A stretch of 9,857 nt of DNA, taken from positions 1 to 9,857 of the forward strand of contig JAHIEM010000009.1 in NCBI GenBank assembly GCA_018901625.1, read 5' to 3'. A program made the position numbers and the translations under genes. This DNA is from Nanobdellota archaeon. Lineage in GTDB: Archaea > Nanobdellota > Nanobdellia > Pacearchaeales > GW2011-AR1. Under the pieces are notes generated by a model, which ran no database searches, was not told the origin of the DNA, and was given only the letters and a program-made list of their open reading frames with translations. Below, piece after piece: positions 1 to 4,633 of the stretch (its first letter is position 1; each line of letters opens with the position of its first letter).

Positions 1-68
1 ATGTCAGAAAAGTAAACTGCAGCATTTATGCTGCAGACAGTTTTGAACAACTGTCCTTTTCTGAGCAT
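1..68. repeat. Nested palindrome predicted to fold as a three-way junction
   Basis: Three sets of perfectly complementary arms are nested. The outer stem is TCAGAAAAG (4-12) with CTTTTCTGA (56-64). It can be extended by ATG (1-3) with CAT (66-68) across a single bulged base. Inside lie two separate hairpins: CTGCAGCAT (17-25) with ATGCTGCAG (28-36), and ACAGTT (37-42) with AACTGT (49-54). The fold would be a compact three-way junction in RNA or single-stranded DNA. It lies just beyond the 3' end of the minus-strand gene at 70-381. The structure may continue left of the window. It could be a processed or terminator RNA, a small palindromic mobile element, or a recombination site; the sequence alone does not decide. 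Confidence 0.75.
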
Positions 69-69
69 C

Positions 70-381
70 CTAAAAACAAAGGGCTTTACAAACCACACAC
101 TTTAGTGTGTGGTACCCTTTGTTTTTTTGATATTCGCGCCAGGCTGAATAAAACTTTCTTTCTAATCTGTCTGTGAATTTCTTATCTTCTGTTTGATAAG
201 CTTGATGCAGTGCTTCTCCTAGAATGACTTTCTTTGCGTGATAGTAATCAATAAAGTCTTGTTTGGTAAACTCTCTTTGTATGTCTCTCAATGTCCATAC
301 ACTATTAATTCTGTTGACTGTTCTTTTTGCTTGTTCTAGTTTTTCTACTAAACCATCTACTATTTCTATTACAGTAGCCAT
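70..381 (-). CDS. Orphan 103-aa helical protein whose C-terminus is encoded by a hairpin
   Basis: I do not recognise this protein. It is rich in charged residues and looks mostly helical, with possible amphipathic or coiled-coil character around residues 8-26 and 65-87. There is no signal peptide or membrane segment. The ATG at 379-381 is favoured because a TATA-like box (401-410) lies about 20 bases upstream, implying a leaderless transcript. The last 18 or so residues, which include three Cys (CVVCKALC), are read entirely from the perfect palindrome at 72-126. That suggests the original stop codon was lost when the palindrome arrived, or that the tail is an artefact of an inserted repeat. 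The gene lies downstream of the 374-aa gene on the same strand but has its own promoter. The frame is plausible; the function is unknown. Confidence 0.6.
   Translation of the reverse strand: MATVIEIVDGLVEKLEQAKRTVNRINSVWTLRDIQREFTKQDFIDYYHAKKVILGEALHQAYQTEDKKFTDRLERKFYSAWREYQKNKGYHTLKCVVCKALCF
72..126. repeat. Long two-part hairpin with flanking T-run (bidirectional terminator-like)
   Basis: AAAAACAAAGGG (72-83) is the exact reverse complement of CCCTTTGTTTTT (115-126). Inside, ACCACACAC (92-100) pairs with GTGTGTGGT (105-113) over a TTTA loop, leaving an asymmetric internal loop at 84-91. On the plus strand the arm ends in a run of seven T (122-128), and on the minus strand in five T (76-72), so either transcript would have a terminator-like hairpin followed by U. 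It overlaps the 3' coding end of the gene at 70-381, which is unusual for a plain terminator and fits an inserted palindromic element equally well. Confidence 0.75.
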
Positions 382-400
382 AGAATTCTTTGAGTGAGAG

Positions 401-410
401 TATTTATAAG
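401..410 (-). promoter_or_regulatory. TATA-like box of the 103-aa gene
   Basis: Read on the minus strand this is CTTATAAATA, about 20 bases from the ATG at 381, the spacing expected for leaderless archaeal transcription. It lies inside a 14-base block (407-420) that is repeated in front of the 374-aa gene. Confidence 0.55.
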
Positions 411-417
411 AATTATT

Positions 418-457
418 GTGTCAGAAATGATGTTTCATTCTGTTCATTTCTGAACAC
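418..457. repeat. Palindrome upstream of the 103-aa gene, with ends like the 1-68 element
   Basis: TCAGAAATGA (421-430) and TCATTTCTGA (444-453) are exact inverse complements around a 13-base centre. GTG (418-420) can also pair with CAC (455-457) across one bulged A. The outer architecture (RTG-TCAGAAA ... TTTCTGA-bulge-CAY) is the same as in the 1-68 structure on the other side of the small gene. The palindrome lies between the 3' end of the 374-aa gene and the TATA box of the 103-aa gene, so it could act as a terminator, an operator, or simply be a mobile palindrome. Confidence 0.7.
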
Positions 458-458
458 C

Positions 459-480
459 TCAAAATACTTAAGGATTTTGA
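459..480. terminator. AT-rich hairpin downstream of the 374-aa gene
   Basis: TCAAAAT (459-465) pairs with ATTTTGA (474-480) around an 8-base loop. It lies 36 bases beyond the stop codon of the minus-strand gene at 516-1640, a reasonable place for a 3'-end signal. There is no strong T-run, so termination is only a possibility. It may be part of the same inserted palindromic block as 418-457. Confidence 0.35.
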
Positions 481-515
481 TGTGATTGAGTTTCTTCTTT
501 CTTCTCTTCTGCTGG

Positions 516-1640
516 TTATATTAAATTGCCTTTTTTAGAGACATCGAAAAAATAAAAATCCCTTAACTCTTCTGGAGTAAACCTGTCTCTTACCTGGCCG
601 ATTAGTCCAGTGTATGTGTTTCCGCTTTTTGCATGGTGTTTTGCAAAAAACCTGTCAATAATTCCGTAAGATATGACTCCAAGGCCTACATAAGGGTTAA
701 TTGCCATTGTTCCTAATCCTGCTAAAACCGCGAGATTTCTAAATCTTTTTGAGGCATTATCATCTTCCTTGTCATTCATGCTTTTTAACTGCCTGTAAAT
801 CCTTGGGTACATTTCTGATATGGCTGATATACTCTCTTGATTTCTTTTTCTTGATGATTCTTGTCTGACGTATTTTCTTAATAAGAAGTTTCTTTTTTGG
901 AGAGTTGGAGAGACTGGATGCATTAGAGTATTTGCTAGTAAGATTAGTGTAAGGCTCTGCTTTTTTTCGTCTTCTGGCACTTCTAATGTCTTAGAGCAGA
1001 AGTGCCTTGGGCGCCTTTCATACCACCTCATTCTTGAGGATGGATTTGGCTCATCACAAAATAATTCAGCAACTAAATCATATACTTTTTGCGGGAGATA
1101 TTTTGATAAATCCCTCATTTCTTCGTGTATTCTTTCCAATTGGTTTACGCCTCTCTCATCTCCGGAGATTGTTACATCTCTCATTGCTTTCCAGATTCCA
1201 GAAGAACTTAACTCTTCTAATCTAACTATTGATAGGAATTCATCTGCTCTCTTGCAAACTTCATTAGTTTGCTCTTGAAGGCAGGCATAAAATCGATTAT
1301 CAGAATAATTTGTTGGAAATTCAGATTTTGTTCTGTAGGGGATAATTCTTTTTTTTCTGTCTATTTCTATTACTGGGTATTTATAATCTCTACATCTGAC
1401 AATTGAGAGTCTTGGTTCTGTCAGAGTGCTGTACTGAGTTTCTGTTGAACTGGCTTTTAAACATACAGCAGAAGGAACTTCTACTCTTGCTTGAAGGTCT
1501 GCTCCATAAGGAATTGCTAAAACTCTAAAAGTATCTCTTTGTCTGTTTAACAAAACCAGTTTATACCTGTAATCGCTGGTTTCTTTTTCCTCCTCTGTTC
1601 TTGGAGCAAGAGGGATTGTTGTTATTGATGCAAGTGACAT
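516..1640 (-). CDS. Orphan 374-aa protein with one C-terminal membrane-type segment
   Basis: I do not recognise a family. The N-terminal 100 residues look beta-rich, with alternating hydrophobic residues around 26-60 and 78-100. Residues 120-290 are helical and highly charged, many of them Arg/Lys/Glu, and include several isolated Cys (83, 120, 129, 195, 215). Residues 302-327 form one long hydrophobic Gly/Ala-rich stretch that could be a membrane helix, followed by a basic stretch and a short acidic/aromatic C-terminus. There is no signal peptide, so it would be a tail-proximal membrane protein or a soluble protein with a hydrophobic hairpin. The ATG at 1640 is supported by a TATA-like box at 1661-1670. 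It starts 31 bases after the eS6 stop but appears to have its own promoter. It sits between imperfect direct repeats of the eS6 end, which raises the chance that it was acquired. Confidence 0.75.
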   Translation of the reverse strand: MSLASITTIPLAPRTEEEKETSDYRYKLVLLNRQRDTFRVLAIPYGADLQARVEVPSAVCLKASSTETQYSTLTEPRLSIVRCRDYKYPVIEIDRKKRIIPYRTKSEFPTNYSDNRFYACLQEQTNEVCKRADEFLSIVRLEELSSSGIWKAMRDVTISGDERGVNQLERIHEEMRDLSKYLPQKVYDLVAELFCDEPNPSSRMRWYERRPRHFCSKTLEVPEDEKKQSLTLILLANTLMHPVSPTLQKRNFLLRKYVRQESSRKRNQESISAISEMYPRIYRQLKSMNDKEDDNASKRFRNLAVLAGLGTMAINPYVGLGVISYGIIDRFFAKHHAKSGNTYTGLIGQVRDRFTPEELRDFYFFDVSKKGNLI

Positions 1641-1660
1641 CCTATGAGCCAGAATCTGTG

Positions 1661-1670
1661 CTTTTTAAGA
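1661..1670 (-). promoter_or_regulatory. TATA-like box of the 374-aa gene, just past the eS6 stop
   Basis: On the minus strand it reads TCTTAAAAAG, 21-30 bases before the ATG at 1640. The upstream element overlaps the last codons and stop of eS6. The adjoining 14 bases (1666-1679) are identical to those in front of the 103-aa gene, which suggests a shared promoter origin. Confidence 0.5.
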
Positions 1671-1671
1671 A

Positions 1672-2232
1672 TTATTGTGCTGGAGTTTCTGCTATTTCTT
1701 TCTTCTCTTCACTTGGTTCTGGTTTCTTTTCTTCTGCTGGCTTTTCTTCAACTTTTTCAACTGGTTTTTCTGTGGTTTCTTGCTGTTCAACTGGTTTTTC
1801 TTCTGTCTTCTTCTCTTTTGGCTTGTTCTGCTCTGGGAATATTGTTTCCAGCTTCTTGCTTCCTGACTTTAGAACCTTAAGATTAATCTGGACAGTGTCT
1901 TTAGATAGTGTATTTCCTCTTAATGTCTTTTTTAGTCTTATTCCTTCAGGAAGTCTTTTTATTGGGTGTTTTCTTAAACCCTTAGGTTTTGTCCAGCATG
2001 AAAACCCTTTTGTCAGCAATACTCCTCTTAAATTAGCGCCTTCTTCATCTTTTTTTCCTGGAAATCCGGCTATATCGCTTGTCCCGCTTATTTCAAGTTC
2101 ATAGCCTTCTAAATCACTTGAAATCTCAGAACCTTTAATTTTTTCTCCTATTTTCCTGCCTATCCAGGCTTCTGAATCTTGTTCAATTTTCCATGCTTTT
2201 CCATTCTCTGATATGTTAAGTTTGAATACCAT
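1672..2232 (-). CDS. rps6e: Small ribosomal subunit protein eS6
   Basis: This is the archaeal eS6 component of the 30S subunit, an RNA-binding protein of the archaeal/eukaryotic-type ribosome. The core (residues 1-130) is typical: a beta-rich N-terminus, the TSDIAGFPGKKDEEG segment near 51-65, the basic GLRKHPIKRLPEGIRLKK region at 85-102, and the diagnostic RGNTLSKDTVQIN at 105-117. Residues 131-186 form a long low-complexity Lys/Glu/Pro tail with repeated EKPVE/EKPAE units, so the protein is longer than typical archaeal eS6, which ends soon after the core. The ATG at 2232 has a TATA-like box about 22 bases upstream. In many archaea eS6 lies next to aIF5B; here aIF5B is 2.4 kb away with a divergent gene between them. 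Confidence 0.95.
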   Translation of the reverse strand: MVFKLNISENGKAWKIEQDSEAWIGRKIGEKIKGSEISSDLEGYELEISGTSDIAGFPGKKDEEGANLRGVLLTKGFSCWTKPKGLRKHPIKRLPEGIRLKKTLRGNTLSKDTVQINLKVLKSGSKKLETIFPEQNKPKEKKTEEKPVEQQETTEKPVEKVEEKPAEEKKPEPSEEKKEIAETPAQ

Positions 2233-2250
2233 TCTTATTTGTTGTTGAAA

Positions 2251-2263
2251 GGGTTTAAAAAGC
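2251..2263. promoter_or_regulatory. TATA-like box between eS6 and the winged-helix gene
   Basis: The minus strand reads CTTTTTAAACCC about 22 bases before the eS6 ATG, a good leaderless promoter position. On the plus strand the same bases (GGGTTTAAAAAG) are about 50-60 bases before the winged-helix start and could serve it with a short leader. The centre is nearly symmetric, so two-way use is possible. Confidence 0.5.
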
Positions 2264-2280
2264 TTGGGGTTTTGATTTTT

Positions 2281-2291
2281 TTGCCAGGCAA
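2281..2291. promoter_or_regulatory. Interrupted palindrome, candidate operator
   Basis: TTGCC-A-GGCAA is a perfect 11-base palindrome between the shared TATA-like element and the start codon of the divergent winged-helix gene. A regulator binding here could repress its own gene. The assignment rests only on symmetry and position. Confidence 0.3.
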
Positions 2292-2312
2292 GAAGAGTTC
2301 TGATAGACTAAT

Positions 2313-3332
2313 ATGAGCAAAATATTTCCTGAAGATTTGGAAGAAAGAATGGATTCTGTGGATGCTCTAGTTAGCACTGAGTTAAAACCACTTATCTTAT
2401 TATGTCTCGATAGAACACCGACTACTCCTTTTGAGGTTTGGAGGAGAATAATTACTGTTAGCGGGGAGAGGGCGAGAGTTCCGAGAGCTAGTGCTCTGAC
2501 TAATTGTTTTACACACTCTCTAGTGCCTGCGGGGTGGGCTGAAAAGTGCGCTGTTTATGATGAGAGAGCAAAGAGAGAGATAGTTGCTTTTTCACTTACA
2601 GATGCTGGGGAGGGTTTTGGCTTGCCTATTGCTGCGTTTACTCTTGATTATGTTAAAAAAAGATTTTATGATGATTCTTCTGGAAAGAAACTGGGAATGA
2701 TTAAGATACTTGGGAGGTGTGGTGTGGGGAGCAATAGAATTAGGATAATTGAGTCATTAAATGGAGAAAGAAAGACTTTCCCCCAGTTAGTAGAAAATGC
2801 TCGCATAACTAAATCTGCTCTGATTAGAAATTTAGAATCTCTAAGAGAGATTGGTTTTGTTGGAGTGAGAACAGGCAGAGATAAAGGAGCAGTAGATTAT
2901 GAGTGGCATGGGGGAATTAATGTCAGAGATATACCCCCGTATTCAACTTATCCAAGCCTTACTTCTTCTGTGAGCAAAACACTGAGAGAAAAACAGATTT
3001 CTAATGCTCAATCTATTGCTGAGATGCTCTGCTATCAGCATGTGAGAGTGGTTCAGCAGGTTTTGTCTCATCTGGTTAGTGTTGGAGTGGCTGGAAGGAA
3101 AAAGTGGAGGGGTGGAAATGAATCTCCCTACCTTTCAGAGGCATGGTTATCTCGTATTGGAGAGAGGTTTTTGAATGAGTATAGATTAGAAGTGAGAAAT
3201 GCAATGGCTGGAGGAGGTTCACTGGCTAGTATGCAGAGAATTTATCAGAGAATTAGCATTAGTGGGGTGTTTAATGAGTTTGCAAAGGTTGCTGTTGAGT
3301 TAAACCACAGAAGCTCTTCTTATCTTGACTAA
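2313..3332 (+). CDS. Putative DNA-binding protein with tandem winged-helix domains
   Basis: The 339-aa protein appears to contain two or three consecutive winged helix-turn-helix units. The first covers roughly residues 22-100 (LKPLILLCLDRTPTTPFEVW opening, with a wing around 75-97 ending in FSLTDAGEG). The second covers 140-198 (RIRIIESLNGERKTFPQLVE, then ITKSALIRNLESLREIGFV as a recognition-helix-like segment). The third covers 216-275 (tri-helical VSKTLREKQISNAQSIAEML, then VRVVQQVLSHLVSVGV). The 'region LT.aG' wing endings are typical of archaeal ArsR/MarR-like regulators. A role as transcription regulator is inferred from fold only; no ligand domain is evident. It diverges from eS6 and could regulate the shared spacer. 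Its codons look richer in G (GGG, AGG, GTG) than those of the right-hand genes, judged by eye. Confidence 0.65.
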   Translation: MSKIFPEDLEERMDSVDALVSTELKPLILLCLDRTPTTPFEVWRRIITVSGERARVPRASALTNCFTHSLVPAGWAEKCAVYDERAKREIVAFSLTDAGEGFGLPIAAFTLDYVKKRFYDDSSGKKLGMIKILGRCGVGSNRIRIIESLNGERKTFPQLVENARITKSALIRNLESLREIGFVGVRTGRDKGAVDYEWHGGINVRDIPPYSTYPSLTSSVSKTLREKQISNAQSIAEMLCYQHVRVVQQVLSHLVSVGVAGRKKWRGGNESPYLSEAWLSRIGERFLNEYRLEVRNAMAGGGSLASMQRIYQRISISGVFNEFAKVAVELNHRSSSYLD

Positions 3333-3397
3333 TAATTCGTATTTAGATAGTTGGGGTTGTTGCAAGTTGGTGGGGTGAATATCAGTTTCTGTCTGAC

Positions 3398-3457
3398 TTA
3401 ATTTATCATTATACCCCGCAGATTGCTACAGGGCAAGCTAAAGAAAACCAATTAAGC
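3398..3457 (+). mobile_element. Relic of an IS200/IS605-type left end (plus orientation)
   Basis: This stretch matches the reverse complement of 8431-8490, which lies just upstream of a recognisable tnpA remnant. By hand alignment about 52 of 60 columns agree, including GCAGATTGCTACAGGG and CTAAAGAAAACC. The centre can form an imperfect subterminal hairpin (CC...GG arms around GCAGATTGC), as expected for IS200/IS605 ends, which are recognised as single-stranded hairpins. Weak similarity continues for about 20 bases, then the sequence diverges and no tnpA follows, so this is an end fragment or an internally deleted element. Confidence 0.65.
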
Positions 3458-3478
3458 ATGTAAGTAACCTGAAATAAA

Positions 3479-3502
3479 AATTATCTGTTAGAGGAGATAA
3501 TT
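3479..3502. terminator. Perfect 8-bp hairpin in the convergent spacer
   Basis: AATTATCT (3479-3486) and AGATAATT (3495-3502) are exact inverse complements around GTTAGAGG. It stands between convergent genes and could be a two-way 3'-end signal or an end hairpin of the IS relic. The stem is AT-rich and there is no clear T-run. Confidence 0.4.
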
Positions 3503-3583
3503 ATTAGGCATATTCAACAAGAAGTTTATGGAAAAAGTTTTCTGTGGAGGTTCACCTGAGGTTAGATTTACTATGCAAATCTG

Positions 3584-4630
3584 TTAGTTAATTATGCAGA
3601 AATCCATAACTGTTGAGTCATAGGTTGGGTGTTCTTCTACTCTCGCAATCTTGTATAGTCTTTCCTTTATAATTTTCTCTGCTGTTTTTTCTGATAGAAT
3701 TATTCTTTTGTTCTTTGTATCTGGGAAGCACTTTCCTATGCTTCTTATCTCTCTCACTGCTTTTCTTAAATTCTTAGGATATACTGCGAGGTAGGTTACT
3801 GTGCCCTCGCTTGTTTTTCTGCCAAATGGGAGAATCTTGTGCAATTTAAGGCGGTTTTTATATTGGTAATTGTTCTTAAGATTTGCTGTGCAAAAATGCA
3901 CCTTGTTTTTGACTTTTTGTTTTTTCAATTGATTTAATAACCAGATTCCAGATTTATCAGAATCTTTGATAGTGTAGGTATCTCTGTTCAGCTTGTATTT
4001 TTTCAGAACAGCTTGAAAGTTTGTCTCAGAAATCTCAAACTCGTTTAAATTAATGAATCCTACCTCTTCTCTGACTATTTTAATAAAATTTAATATTTCT
4101 GATTTTTTGTTGGGAATCATAGGAAGCTCTATTCCTATGTTATTAATCTTCCAGAATTGATTAGCTAGTCTTATCTTCTCTACATCTTCTTTTATCTTCT
4201 CCCTGTTCAGAATAAATTCTGGGTGAAATCTTACTTCATCAATATATTTTGATAATTTTCTTAGATTATTAGAATTCACGAGTTTAGTTGGGAGATAGAT
4301 GTGAATATGAAACTCTTTTCCAAACTTGCTTTTCAAAGTTTTTGCAAATTTTAGTGTTCTTTCTATGAACAGAAGAGGGTCTCCTCCCGTGATTCCTGCA
4401 GAATCTGCATGCGATTCCTGAACTTCGTTAATTAGCTCGTCAGTGTTTGTTATTTCTCTCTCATTTGCCCAGATTATATCTTTGTCTTTTCTCTTTTCAG
4501 AAAGAGAGCAGTACCAGCATTTTCTAGAACATTTTCCTGATATAAATAAAACTAATTTTCTGCCTTTAACGCAGTGCCTGCAGCCTTCTGCTATTCCATT
4601 CAGGCAGCAGCTTGAGAACTTGGTTTTCAT
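3584..4630 (-). CDS. Radical SAM protein, COG2108-like (PFL-activating-enzyme related)
   Basis: The 348-aa protein carries the radical SAM cluster motif CSRKCWYC (Cys 34, 38, 41), which binds the 4Fe-4S cluster that cleaves S-adenosylmethionine. The GGDP motif at 82-85 helps bind the SAM amino group, and the GIELPMIPN strand (166-174) fits the barrel. Upstream Cys 8, 9, 17 and 20 (CCLNGIAEGCRHC) and the KLVLFISGKC...SEKRKDKD...ANERE layout match my memory of the archaeal COG2108 family, whose substrate is not known to me. A further HFC at 245-247 may bind metal. The ATG at 4630 lies 3 bases past the aIF5B stop and follows a GGTG (4642-4639) spaced 8 bases from the start, a Shine-Dalgarno-like site expected for a downstream operon gene. 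It is probably co-transcribed and co-regulated with aIF5B; whether it modifies a translation component is only a guess. Confidence 0.88.
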   Translation of the reverse strand: MKTKFSSCCLNGIAEGCRHCVKGRKLVLFISGKCSRKCWYCSLSEKRKDKDIIWANEREITNTDELINEVQESHADSAGITGGDPLLFIERTLKFAKTLKSKFGKEFHIHIYLPTKLVNSNNLRKLSKYIDEVRFHPEFILNREKIKEDVEKIRLANQFWKINNIGIELPMIPNKKSEILNFIKIVREEVGFINLNEFEISETNFQAVLKKYKLNRDTYTIKDSDKSGIWLLNQLKKQKVKNKVHFCTANLKNNYQYKNRLKLHKILPFGRKTSEGTVTYLAVYPKNLRKAVREIRSIGKCFPDTKNKRIILSEKTAEKIIKERLYKIARVEEHPTYDSTVMDFCIIN

Positions 4631-4633
4631 GAG

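Larger units (their letters stand above)
407..515. repeat. Imperfect direct copy of the eS6 3' end and its overlapping promoter
   Basis: Four short blocks occur here in the same order and orientation as at 1666-1740, over the 3' end of eS6: TAAGAATTATTGTG (407-420 and 1666-1679), GAGTTTCT (488-495 and 1683-1690), CTTTCTTCTCTTC (497-509 and 1698-1710) and TCTGCTGG (508-515 and 1733-1740). The palindromic block 421-487 interrupts the copy. The matches are short and partly low-complexity, so this is suggestive only. If real, the 374-aa gene lies between direct repeats of the eS6 end. Confidence 0.4.
3333..3583. other. 251-base spacer with IS200/IS605-end relic; no gene seen
   Basis: No supported coding frame lies between the convergent winged-helix and radical SAM genes. 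It begins with a G-rich stretch (about 3352-3376), then the IS-end copy (3398-3457), a perfect hairpin (3479-3502), and about 80 unassigned bases up to the radical SAM stop. The hairpin or the G-rich stretch could end the converging transcripts. Confidence 0.6.

Noticed and set aside
418..457. C/D-box small RNA (ATGATG and CTGA present)
   Set aside because: The boxes are too close for guide sequences and the C box is imperfect; the perfect palindrome explains the sequence better.
1601..2104. Long plus-strand open frame rich in Ser/Phe opposite eS6
   Set aside because: It is antisense to the Lys/Glu/Pro tail and core of eS6; the Ser/Phe repeats are just the complement of GAA/AAG-type codons.
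3352..3376. G-quadruplex in the G-rich stretch after the winged-helix gene
   Set aside because: Only two GGGG runs and one GG are present with poor loop spacing, so a stable four-strand fold is unlikely.
3505..3583. TnpB C-terminal remnant
   Set aside because: Short frames such as GIFNKKFMEKVFCGG are open, but I could not match them to a TnpB zinc finger or RuvC motif.
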